In this document: piece by piece, positions 1 to 6,059 of the stretch
How the letters are laid out: each line of letters starts with the position of its first letter
Position numbering within the stretch: the first letter of the stretch is position 1
From: Sphingomonadales bacterium
GTDB taxonomy: Bacteria > Pseudomonadota > Alphaproteobacteria > Sphingomonadales > Sphingomonadaceae
DNA: 9,449 nucleotides
Assembly (NCBI GenBank): GCA_025360285.1
Contig: JANYCM010000351.1
Span: 1 to 9,449, forward strand
Direction: 5' to 3'
Notes under the pieces: model-generated
Told to the model about the DNA's origin: nothing
Databases searched by the model: none
The model's input: only the letters and a program-made list of their open reading frames with translations
Position numbers and translations under genes: made by a program

Positions 1-318
1 GAACGGCACATAGCCGACGGTGCGGCGGGCGCCGTAAAAATGCGATGTGAAGGTCAGGCCGTAAACGCAGCAGGCCGACCCCGACAGGATCGTCGCGGTG
101 CGGCGCATCCGCAAGCCGACGCGCAGCGAACCAAAGGCCGGGCACATCGATTGCGGCTGATCATGCGGGCCTTTCGGATAGTCGGCGGCATAGCGATCGA
201 GCACTTCCGATTTGCCGGCTTTCGCCGCGGCTTCGCGCATCGTATCGGCACCGGCATGGCAGCCGTCACCAGTCGCCGAAGGCGGCGCAGAAATGTCGAG
301 ATCCACCGGATCAGACAT
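1..318 (-). CDS. bchY: Chlorophyllide a reductase subunit Y, N-terminal part (cut by left edge)
   Basis: Encodes the first 106 residues of BchY, one of the two catalytic NifD/K-like subunits of chlorophyllide a oxidoreductase (BchXYZ). That enzyme reduces the C7-C8 double bond of ring B to make the bacteriochlorin. The protein starts MSDPVDLDIS. A highly recognisable stretch follows at about residues 57-106, with SMCPAFGSLRVGLRMRR (Cys59), then GSACCVYGLTF (Cys83, Cys84) and ending VGYVPF. Cysteines in this region are probably ligands of the catalytic [4Fe-4S] cluster; that is family knowledge, not shown here. The ATG at 318-316 lies inside the end of bchX, giving an 8-base overlap (ATGTCTGA), which suggests coupled translation. 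A GGAGG at 335-331 lies 12 bases upstream of the start. The rest of bchY, and probably bchZ, should lie beyond base 1. Confidence 0.96.
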   Translation of the reverse strand, partial: MSDPVDLDISAPPSATGDGCHAGADTMREAAAKAGKSEVLDRYAADYPKGPHDQPQSMCPAFGSLRVGLRMRRTATILSGSACCVYGLTFTSHFYGARRTVGYVPF

Positions 319-1306
319 GGTCGTAAACCACCTCCAGCGTCGGCTTAGTTTCAAAGATACCGCCGCGCATATCGGCCTGGCTGGCCGGCCTCAGGGTGAA
401 ATTGCCGCCGGTATCTTCGGGCTTGAACAGGCCAAGCAGGCCATCCTGGTCGAGCGGCGTCGGGCGGACCGGCGGGGCGCTGGCGACGTTTTCGGCGAGT
501 TGTGCGAACAGCGGGCCCCATTGGCTCTCGCTGGTGCCGATGATCTGATAATTGGCGGATTTCTTGCGAATATCCTCATGCGCCGGGATCGAGATCAGTT
601 CGGGAATGCCGACCGCCTTGGCAAAGGCCTGCGCCTCGCCCGAACCATCATCCTTGTTGATCAAAATGCCGGCGACCCCGACATTGCCGCCCATCTTGCG
701 AAAATATTCGACCGCCTTGCAGACATTGTTGGCGACATAGAGCGATTGCAGATCGTTTGACGCGACGACGATGACCTTCTGGCACATGTCACGCGCGATC
801 GGCAGGCCAAAGCCGCCGCAGACCACGTCGCCGAGGAAATCGAGCAGGACATAATCAAAGCCCCAGTCATGGAAGCCCAGTTTTTCCAGCGTTTCAAAAC
901 CGTGGATGATGCCGCGCCCACCGCAGCCGCGGCCGACTTCCGGGCCGCCAAGCTCCATCGCGAAGACGCCATCACGCTGGAAACACACGTCTTCGATGCT
1001 GATTTCCTCGCCGGCGAGTTTCTTGCGGGCGCTGGTTTCAATGATCGTTGGTGTTGCCTTGCCGCCAAACAAAAGACTGGTGGTATCGGATTTCGGATCG
1101 CAACCGATCAGCAGCACCCGCTTGCCCTGCTGCGCCATCATGTAGCTGAGATTGGCCAGCGCGAAGGATTTGCCGCTGCCGCCCTTGCCATAAATGGCGA
1201 TGATCTGGGTTTCCTTCGTCACCTCGCCGGTGTGCACCGGATCGGGATCGACACCCGCTTCCTCGCGCAGCGCGAGGGCTTCGGCGAGAAGACTGTCAAT
1301 GCTCAC
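311..1306 (-). CDS. bchX: Chlorophyllide a reductase iron protein subunit X
   Basis: BchX is the NifH-like ATPase that passes electrons to BchYZ. Counting from the GTG at 1306, the protein has 331 residues, close to the usual BchX length of about 330. The P-loop GKGGSGKS is at about residues 40-47 and CDPKSD (switch-type motif) at about 69-74. GRGCGGRG (Cys128) and DFLGDVVCGGFG (Cys163) supply the two cysteines that hold the cluster bridging the homodimer; their spacing of 35 matches NifH/BchL proteins. I prefer the GTG at 1306-1304 because it overlaps the bchC stop as GTGA (4 bases) and has GGAG at 1319-1316, nine bases upstream. An in-frame TTG at 1321 would add five residues but would swallow that ribosome-binding site. 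The gene sits in the middle of the bchC-X-Y run and is probably controlled from the promoter before bchC. Confidence 0.97.
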   Translation of the reverse strand: MSIDSLLAEALALREEAGVDPDPVHTGEVTKETQIIAIYGKGGSGKSFALANLSYMMAQQGKRVLLIGCDPKSDTTSLLFGGKATPTIIETSARKKLAGEEISIEDVCFQRDGVFAMELGGPEVGRGCGGRGIIHGFETLEKLGFHDWGFDYVLLDFLGDVVCGGFGLPIARDMCQKVIVVASNDLQSLYVANNVCKAVEYFRKMGGNVGVAGILINKDDGSGEAQAFAKAVGIPELISIPAHEDIRKKSANYQIIGTSESQWGPLFAQLAENVASAPPVRPTPLDQDGLLGLFKPEDTGGNFTLRPASQADMRGGIFETKPTLEVVYDHV

Positions 1307-2235
1307 GCGAGGTTTCTCCAATCGAAGACCATCTTGAGGCAGGCCGGGTTCGAAAAGGCCTGGGGATAGGCCTGTGCCGCTTCAGACGCGGGCACCCGGT
1401 TGGTGACCAGACCATCGAGCGACAGCCGGCCGCTGCCGACCATGGCGATGACCGCCGCCAGATCATCGGGCTGAAATTCGGTGGCAATGCGAAAGCGCGC
1501 CTCACGCCGGAAGGCCGGGGCGAAATTGAAGCTGAGCGGATCGCTATAGAAGCCGGCGAGCACGATCTCACCGCCATGGCCCATGCGGGCAATCGCGGTA
1601 TCCAGGATCGTTGAATCGCCGCTGGCATCATAGATACTGCGATAATCCCGGCGATCATCGGCATCGGGCGTCACCACCACATAGCCGTCGGCACCATCAA
1701 GCCGCTGCGGGCTGATTTCCCAGACGGTCGGGAAGCGCCCCGCCGCCACCGCCATGCGCGCCAGCAGCCGCCCGAGAACACCGTGACCAATGATGAGATC
1801 GGGCAAGGCGCCACCGGCGAGGGCGTGGCGTGCGGTTGCCGCCAGCGACAGCAGCACCGCCGATTCGCCCATGCCTTCGGGAATGCCCAGCACCCGCGCC
1901 GAGCCGGTGACCAGGGTGCTCGCCGAGCCGCCGAACAGCCCGCGCGCGCCGATGAATTTGGACGAACCGGGCACGAATACCTGTTCGCCGATACGGCTTT
2001 GACCCAGTGGCCCGGCGTCGATCACCCGGCCAACCGCCTCATATCCCGGCACCAGCGGATAGCCCATGCCGGGAAACGCCGGCATCGAGCCGTTGAACAT
2101 CAATTTTTCGGTGCCCATCGAGATGCCGCTGAAATCCACGGCGACGACCAGGTCATCGCCCTCCGGCGGGGTCATGCCGAGACGACGGAGCGCAACTTGC
2201 CCCGGAGCCTCCACAACCACTGCCAGTGTTTCCAT
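1303..2235 (-). CDS. bchC: Bacteriochlorophyllide 3-hydroxyethyl dehydrogenase
   Basis: BchC oxidises the C3 1-hydroxyethyl group of the bacteriochlorophyllide intermediate to acetyl, a late step of bacteriochlorophyll a synthesis. The 310-residue protein has the medium-chain dehydrogenase layout. The N-terminal substrate domain contains GISMGTEKLMFNG (about 38-50) and YPLVPGYEAVGRV (about 59-71). The nucleotide-binding glycine motif IIGHGVLGRLLA is at about 148-159. The usual zinc-ligand Cys of alcohol dehydrogenases (GICGTD) is replaced by GISMGTE, which fits BchC as I know the family. The ATG at 2235-2233 has GGGGGA at 2247-2242, six bases upstream. The last four bases overlap bchX (GTGA). 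Upstream is a 138-bp gap after crtF with PpsR-like boxes and a candidate promoter, so bchCXY(Z) probably has its own regulated promoter in addition to read-through from crtF. Confidence 0.96.
   Translation of the reverse strand: METLAVVVEAPGQVALRRLGMTPPEGDDLVVAVDFSGISMGTEKLMFNGSMPAFPGMGYPLVPGYEAVGRVIDAGPLGQSRIGEQVFVPGSSKFIGARGLFGGSASTLVTGSARVLGIPEGMGESAVLLSLAATARHALAGGALPDLIIGHGVLGRLLARMAVAAGRFPTVWEISPQRLDGADGYVVVTPDADDRRDYRSIYDASGDSTILDTAIARMGHGGEIVLAGFYSDPLSFNFAPAFRREARFRIATEFQPDDLAAVIAMVGSGRLSLDGLVTNRVPASEAAQAYPQAFSNPACLKMVFDWRNLA
1316..1319 (-). promoter_or_regulatory. Ribosome binding site deciding the bchX start
   Basis: GGAG on the minus strand, nine bases before the GTG at 1306. It lies within the last codons of bchC. 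It supports initiation at the GTG that overlaps the bchC stop rather than at the TTG at 1321. Confidence 0.6.
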
Positions 2236-2287
2236 CTGCGATCCCCCGGTCGGCGACGATCTTGGTCGCCTTCCTTCTCATTCCCGC

Positions 2288-2315
2288 ATGTTATCGGAAC
2301 CGAAGCAGTTGTAAA
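2288..2315 (-). promoter_or_regulatory. Candidate sigma-70 promoter for bchCXY(Z)
   Basis: On the minus strand, TTTACA (2315-2310, 5 of 6 matches to TTGACA) is followed after 16 bases by TAACAT (2293-2288, 4 of 6 matches to TATAAT). This gives a leader of roughly 45 bases before the bchC ATG. The -35 element is also one arm of a PpsR-like box, an overlap known from bchC promoters of purple bacteria. Found by eye; no transcription start data. Confidence 0.45.
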
Positions 2316-2353
2316 GCTGGCTTGACGCTTTTTGGCGTCGAAAATTTTTTACA
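2310..2353. promoter_or_regulatory. Pair of mirror-image PpsR/CrtJ-like boxes upstream of bchC
   Basis: Two near-consensus TGT-N12-ACA boxes face each other. One reads TGTAAAGCTGGCTTGACG on the plus strand (2310-2327). The other reads TGTAAAAAATTTTCGACG on the minus strand (2353-2336). Each has one mismatch, ACG for ACA, at the inner end. The inner arms form GACGC/GCGTC (2324-2328 and 2335-2339), and the whole block is symmetric about 2331.5. PpsR/CrtJ represses bch and crt promoters through paired TGT-N12-ACA sites, so this is a likely operator. The dyad could also fold into RNA at the crtF 3' end, but no U-run follows it. Confidence 0.5.
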
Positions 2354-2373
2354 CTGGCGCCGCCGGCCGAAAA

Positions 2374-3507
2374 TCAACGCCGGGCGACGATCAATCGGGC
2401 TACCATCGGCAAGGCGGTGCGGACCTCACCGACCCTGGAAAAGCCAGCGTTCGCCAGCAACGTGCGATAGGCTGCGGCGGTGCGGGGTCGTCCCGACCCC
2501 ATCGCCCAAAGATACAGTCCGAAATAGGCGTCGCCCATGGCCTCTGCCCCCGGCGTGCCTGCCATCGGTTCGGCGATCAGCAAGGTACCACCCGGCGGCA
2601 GGGCCCCATGGACCTTGGCGAGCAGCGCGGCGACAACCGCATCGTCATGATCATGGAGGATGCGCACCAGGCTGATGACATCGGCGCCCACCGGCAGCGG
2701 ATCATCGCGGAAACTGCCACCATGAACCGTCACTTGGCCAAGCCCGCGCGCCGCCAGCAAGGGACGCGCCGCTGCGGCGACCGGTGGCAGGTCGAACAGA
2801 TCCAGCGCCAGACCGGGATGCCGCACCGCGACTTCGGCGAGAAACGCGCCATGGCCCCCACCGATATCAAGCAGCCGCCGATGCCGTGAAAAATCATGGC
2901 TTTCAAGCACCTGCTCGGCCACCATCGGCTGCGAGGCAGCCATCAGCACCGAATAGGCATCGGTGCCCGCGTCACTGTCACTGGCCGGCGCCCCCTGCCC
3001 CGCCGCTTCGGCATAGGTCCAGAACGCCGCGAGTTGGCCGCCGCCGCGGCCGCGCCGCAGCAAGCCGACGGGATCGGCGAGATCGGCGTAAAACAGCTTG
3101 TGATGCTCGATCATCGCCAGCGCGCCGCGGTTGTTGGCCAGCGCCGCGCCGCGCTGCCCCAGCGTCCAGCGATCACCCGGCAGCGGTTCGACCAGGTCAA
3201 TCGCCGCCGCGGCCGCCAGCAGGCGCTGCATCGCCGCCAGGCCGATGCCGGCGCGATCGGCCAGGCCCGCCGTCGATTCGGGGCGATCGTGCAGGGCCGC
3301 AATGATGCCGAGGTCAACCGCCGCCGTCAGCGTCTTGGTATATACAAACCCGGTGATCACCCCGAACATCGCCGTGGCATGGCGCCGCGCCGTGCCACGC
3401 AGCAGCGGCAAGCGCATCGCCCAGCGCTGAAAGCCCGGCGCGGCGAGGATGCGATTGCGCCGGAGCAGCCAGCGTTCGCGCCAGCCTGGGGAATTTTGGA
3501 CAGCCAT
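2374..3507 (-). CDS. crtF: Demethylspheroidene / hydroxycarotenoid O-methyltransferase
   Basis: CrtF methylates the C1 hydroxyl group made by CrtC, using S-adenosylmethionine, to give the methoxy carotenoids of the spheroidene/spirilloxanthin pathway. From the ATG at 3507 it has 377 residues, a normal length. The N-terminus has GWRERWLLRRNRILA (about 9-22). A winged-helix-like dimerisation region follows with VYTKTLTAAVDLGIIAAL (about 55-72). Next come the SAM motif LLDIGGGHG (about 212-220), LDLFDLP (about 235-241) and the catalytic-type RILHDHDD (His285, about 282-289). An in-frame TTG at 3546 would add 13 residues, but it is unlike the family start and has no better ribosome site. No clear Shine-Dalgarno sequence precedes 3507; a PpsR-type box ends three bases upstream, so the leader may be very short. 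It diverges from crtD and lies directly before bchC. Confidence 0.94.
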   Translation of the reverse strand: MAVQNSPGWRERWLLRRNRILAAPGFQRWAMRLPLLRGTARRHATAMFGVITGFVYTKTLTAAVDLGIIAALHDRPESTAGLADRAGIGLAAMQRLLAAAAAIDLVEPLPGDRWTLGQRGAALANNRGALAMIEHHKLFYADLADPVGLLRRGRGGGQLAAFWTYAEAAGQGAPASDSDAGTDAYSVLMAASQPMVAEQVLESHDFSRHRRLLDIGGGHGAFLAEVAVRHPGLALDLFDLPPVAAAARPLLAARGLGQVTVHGGSFRDDPLPVGADVISLVRILHDHDDAVVAALLAKVHGALPPGGTLLIAEPMAGTPGAEAMGDAYFGLYLWAMGSGRPRTAAAYRTLLANAGFSRVGEVRTALPMVARLIVARR

Positions 3508-3509
3508 TG

Positions 3510-3527
3510 TGTCATGGACTCTGGACA
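3510..3527. promoter_or_regulatory. PpsR/CrtJ-type operator between crtF and crtD
   Basis: TGTCATGGACTCTGGACA is an exact TGT-N12-ACA match, the consensus recognised by PpsR/CrtJ repressors in photosynthesis clusters. It lies in the 60-bp divergent gap, 2 bases from the crtF ATG and 40 bases before the crtD GTG, so one box could repress both directions. A chance match to six fixed bases is not rare, but the position in the only divergent crt control region makes it credible. Confidence 0.6.
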
Positions 3528-3546
3528 GTCGGCGCGCCCCGGTCAA
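3518..3546 (-). promoter_or_regulatory. Weak candidate promoter for crtF
   Basis: On the minus strand, TTGACC (3546-3541, 5 of 6 matches to the -35 consensus) is followed after 17 bases by CAGAGT (3523-3518), a poor -10 element inside the PpsR-type box. Transcription from it would begin close to the crtF ATG, giving an almost leaderless message. That fits the missing Shine-Dalgarno sequence but is speculative. Confidence 0.2.
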
Positions 3547-3555
3547 TCATGCGCC

Positions 3556-3561
3556 GAGGAG
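3556..3561 (+). promoter_or_regulatory. Ribosome binding site deciding the crtD start
   Basis: GAGGAG lies six bases before the GTG at 3568. It favours this GTG over the in-frame ATG at 3514, which falls inside the operator and has no comparable site. Confidence 0.75.
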
Positions 3562-3567
3562 ACACCT

Positions 3568-5121
3568 GTGCCGCGCGACAACGTCATCATCATCGGGGCC
3601 GGCATCGGTGGCCTGTGCGCGGCGGCGCAGCTGGCCGGTGCGGGCGTCGCGGTGACGGTTGTCGAGCGCATGGCATCCGCGGGCGGCAAGCTGCGCACCG
3701 TCAATTGCGCCGGGGTCGCCGTCGATGCCGGGCCGACGGTATTCACCGCGCGCTGGATTTTCGAAGCGCTGTTCGAAAGCCTGGGCGAACGGCTGGAGGA
3801 TCATGTCGGCCTCATCGCCAGCGACCGGCTGGCCCGCCACGCCTGGGGCGATGGCTCGCGGCTCGATCTCTGGGTCGATCCGGCGCGCAGCCGCGATGCC
3901 ATCGGCACGTTCGCCGGCGCCGGCGAAGCGCGCGGTTTCGACGGCTTCCGCGCCGAGGCGGCGCGCATCTGGAACGCCCTTGAACACCGTTACATGGAAG
4001 CCCCGGTTACCAGCCCGGCCGGGCTGGCGCTGCGTTTCGGGATGGGCGGGATAGGCGAGATGTTTTCGATCAACCCCTTCCAGACATTGGCCAAAGCCCT
4101 GGAAAAGCACTTCCGCGATCCGCGCCTGCTGCAACTTTATGGCCGCTATGCCACCTATTGCGGCGCCTCACCCTATCAGGCCACCGCCACGCTGATGCTG
4201 ATCGCGCATCTGGAGGCGCGCGGTGTCTGGCTGATCGACGGTGGCATGCACAAGGTGGCGCAAGCCATCGCCGGGCTGGCGGCGCGGCGCGGCGCCACAT
4301 TCCGCTATGGTGCCGATGTCACCGAAATCCGCGTCGCGGGCGGCCGTGCTGCCGGGGTCGTACTGGCCGGCGGCGAAGTCCTGCCGGCGGGCGATGTGCT
4401 GGCCAATTGCGATGCCAGCGCGCTGGCCGATGGCCGCTTCGGCGCGGCGGCCGCGCGTGCCGTTTCCGGCGTCAAACCGGCCGACCGGTCGCTGTCGGCG
4501 CTGGTCACCATGATGACGGCGGAGGCTGAGGGTTTTGATCTTGATCGCCATAACGTCTTTTTCTCCAATGATTACCCATTGGAATTTCAGCAGATTTTCA
4601 AACAGCGTCGGTTGCCGTCGGCACCCAGCGTCTATGTCTGCGCCCAGGATCGCGGCGCCGGCACACGCGCGGCCGGGCCGGAACGGTTCCAGCTTATTGT
4701 CAATGCGCCGCCCACGGGCGATGGGCGCGCACCAACACCAGGGGAGATAGCGGCATGTCAAACGGCGACCTTCGCGGCTTTGGATCGCTGCGGGCTGACG
4801 TTGCGACCCAGGGCCATGGTGCCGGTGGATCCGGCGATGTTCGAGGCGCTTTTCCCTTCGACGGGTGGGGCCCTTTATGGTCGGGCCTCGCACGGGTGGC
4901 GGGCCAGCTTCCGCCGGCCGGGGAGTCGGTCTGGCCTGCCGGGCCTGTGGCTCGCGGGGGGCTCGGCGCACCCGGGGGCGGGCGTGCCGATGGCGGCCTT
5001 GTCCGGCCGCTTGGCGAGCGCTGCGATCCTTTCGGCCCGCGCTTCGACCAGGACGTTCCATCCGATGGCTACCGCTGGTGGTACCTTGATGCAGAAAGCG
5101 ACGACGGCCGCTTCGGCCTGA
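3568..5121 (+). CDS. crtD: Hydroxycarotenoid 3,4-desaturase (methoxyneurosporene dehydrogenase)
   Basis: CrtD is an FAD-dependent, phytoene-desaturase-type enzyme that introduces the C3,4 double bond into 1-hydroxy or 1-methoxy carotenoids. From the GTG at 3568 it has 517 residues. The N-terminal dinucleotide-binding fold reads NVIIIGAGIGG (GxGxxG at about 10-15) with the acidic residue Glu33, followed by GGKLR. LIDGGMHKVAQAIAGLA near the middle is typical of the family. The C-terminal FAD signature GLWLAGGSAHPGAGVPMAAL ends near residue 478. After about residue 484 (base 5019) an unusual 33-residue tail, rich in Ala, Ser and Thr, runs on to the stop at 5119-5121 and overlaps the start of crtC. 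The tail is probably a by-product of the crtD/crtC junction rather than a domain. A long upstream extension of the same open frame runs antisense to crtF and is not credible. Confidence 0.94.
   Translation: MPRDNVIIIGAGIGGLCAAAQLAGAGVAVTVVERMASAGGKLRTVNCAGVAVDAGPTVFTARWIFEALFESLGERLEDHVGLIASDRLARHAWGDGSRLDLWVDPARSRDAIGTFAGAGEARGFDGFRAEAARIWNALEHRYMEAPVTSPAGLALRFGMGGIGEMFSINPFQTLAKALEKHFRDPRLLQLYGRYATYCGASPYQATATLMLIAHLEARGVWLIDGGMHKVAQAIAGLAARRGATFRYGADVTEIRVAGGRAAGVVLAGGEVLPAGDVLANCDASALADGRFGAAAARAVSGVKPADRSLSALVTMMTAEAEGFDLDRHNVFFSNDYPLEFQQIFKQRRLPSAPSVYVCAQDRGAGTRAAGPERFQLIVNAPPTGDGRAPTPGEIAACQTATFAALDRCGLTLRPRAMVPVDPAMFEALFPSTGGALYGRASHGWRASFRRPGSRSGLPGLWLAGGSAHPGAGVPMAALSGRLASAAILSARASTRTFHPMATAGGTLMQKATTAASA
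4740..4746 (+). promoter_or_regulatory. Shine-Dalgarno-like sequence inside crtD that could serve an extended crtC
   Basis: AGGGGAG lies eight bases before an ATG at 4755 that is in frame with crtC. It is the best initiation signal in the crtC frame, yet it lies deep in crtD, where the same bases encode Pro-Gly-Glu. It may be chance in GC-rich coding sequence. Confidence 0.2.
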
Positions 5122-5954
5122 CGGTCATCGCCTTCATTGGCTCGGTCTTTTCGCCCTATTACAAGGCCAGCGGGCGGGCGGCGCCGGAGAACCATGTCGC
5201 GCTGAACATCGCGTTGTACGGCCCCGGCGTGAAGCGCTGGGCGATGACTGAACGCGGCCGCGATGCCCTGCACCGGGACCGCACGACGCTGTCGATCGGC
5301 CCCAGCCATATCCGCTGGGACGACCAGGCGATGATTATTGAAGTCGATGAAGTTGCAGCACTTTTGCCGTTCCGGGTGCGCGGCCGCATCCGGCTGGAAC
5401 CCCAGGTTCTGGGGCAACGGCGGTTCCGGCTGGACCCGTCCGGGCGGCATGTCTGGGAGCCGCTGGCGCCGCGCGCCCGGGTGGAGGTGGACCTGGCGCA
5501 ACCGGGGCTGAAATGGCGTGGCCAGGGCTATCTGGATGCCAATCATGGCAGTGAGCCCCTGGAGGCCGGCTTTGCAGATTGGCAATGGTCGCGGGCGCAT
5601 CTGGCGGGTGGCGACACCGCCGTCATCTATGAAGGCCAGCTGCGATCGGGCGACAAATTCGGCATGGCGCTGCGCATCGGCAATGACGGCAATGCCGAAG
5701 TCGTTGAAATGCCTGAACCTGTTCAGTTGCCGCGCACCGGCTGGTGGGTCAACCGGCTGACCCGTGCCGATGCCGGGCACGGCGCCCGGCTGCGCGCCAC
5801 CTGGGAGGATACGCCGTTTTATTCGCGCACCGCGCTGGCCACAAGGCTGTTCGGGGAGGATGTGATGGCGGTGCATGAATCGCTGTCGCTGGATCGCTTC
5901 CGGTCACCGATCGTGCAATGGATGCTGCCGTTCCGGATGCCGCGGCGCGGGTAA
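4947..5954 (+). CDS. crtC: Acyclic carotenoid 1,2-hydratase (hydroxyneurosporene synthase), start uncertain
   Basis: CrtC adds water across the C1,2 double bond of neurosporene or lycopene, creating the hydroxyl group that CrtF later methylates. The recognisable protein begins near base 5037 with RFDQDVPSDGYRWWYLDAES, then LTVIAFIGSVFSPYY, ALNIALYGPGVKRWAMTERG, YLDANHGSEPLEAGFADWQW and, near the end, SIVQWMLPFRMPRRG-type residues up to the TAA at 5952-5954. The conserved part is about 304 residues, close to short CrtC proteins. No ATG, GTG or TTG lies in frame between 4950 and the conserved core. The nearest is the GTG at 4947 used here (overlap with crtD 175 bases, no clear ribosome site). 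Others are a GTG at 4896 and an ATG at 4755 with a good AGGGGAG, which would make 399 residues. The function call is firm; the start is not. Confidence 0.85.
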   Translation: MARGGLGAPGGGRADGGLVRPLGERCDPFGPRFDQDVPSDGYRWWYLDAESDDGRFGLTVIAFIGSVFSPYYKASGRAAPENHVALNIALYGPGVKRWAMTERGRDALHRDRTTLSIGPSHIRWDDQAMIIEVDEVAALLPFRVRGRIRLEPQVLGQRRFRLDPSGRHVWEPLAPRARVEVDLAQPGLKWRGQGYLDANHGSEPLEAGFADWQWSRAHLAGGDTAVIYEGQLRSGDKFGMALRIGNDGNAEVVEMPEPVQLPRTGWWVNRLTRADAGHGARLRATWEDTPFYSRTALATRLFGEDVMAVHESLSLDRFRSPIVQWMLPFRMPRRG

Positions 5955-5956
5955 TT

Positions 5957-6037
5957 CCGGGGTTTTTCGGGTAGCATTGCCGGGGATTTTCGCCCCGAAT
6001 CGCGCCTTTTCCGACAGAATCCGGGTCTTTCGGGGCG
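5957..6037. repeat. Structured gap after crtC: three short related motifs and inverted repeats
   Basis: Three similar motifs occur: CCGGGGTTTTTCGG (5957-5970), CCGGGGATTTTCGC (5980-5993) and CCGGGTCTTTCGG (6021-6033). CGGGG/CCCCG (5981-5985 with 5993-5997) makes a small hairpin. CGCCCCGAA (5991-5999) is an exact inverted match to TTCGGGGCG (6029-6037), with a 29-base loop. The two pairings exclude each other. No clean U-run follows, so a Rho-independent terminator for crtDC is possible but weak. Confidence 0.35.
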
Positions 6038-6059
6038 CGGCGGGATCGGTGGCTGTGAA

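Noticed and set aside
212..760. Plus-strand open frame of 182 codons over bchY/bchX
   Set aside because: Antisense to two confidently identified genes; shadow.
1783..2325. Plus-strand open frame of 180 codons over bchC and its promoter
   Set aside because: Antisense to bchC, rich in His/Arg/Gln, and it runs through the likely operator.
2324..2339. GACGC/GCGTC hairpin as a crtF terminator
   Set aside because: The stem is only five pairs and no U-run follows on the minus strand; it fits better as the centre of the double operator.
3508..3546. TTG start giving crtF 13 more residues
   Set aside because: The extension does not resemble CrtF N-termini and would place the operator inside the coding region; the ATG at 3507 is preferred.
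2896..3567. Open plus-strand frame running into crtD that would give a 741-residue protein
   Set aside because: It is antisense to crtF, low in complexity and rich in Arg/Gln/His. The real crtD start is the GTG at 3568 with GAGGAG upstream and a family-typical N-terminus.
4168..5061. Minus-strand open frame of 297 codons
   Set aside because: Antisense to crtD; composition is Arg/Gln/Pro-rich with no family pattern, as expected of a GC-rich shadow.
4875..5876. Minus-strand open frame of 333 codons
   Set aside because: Antisense to the well-conserved crtC; no recognisable motifs and shadow-like composition.
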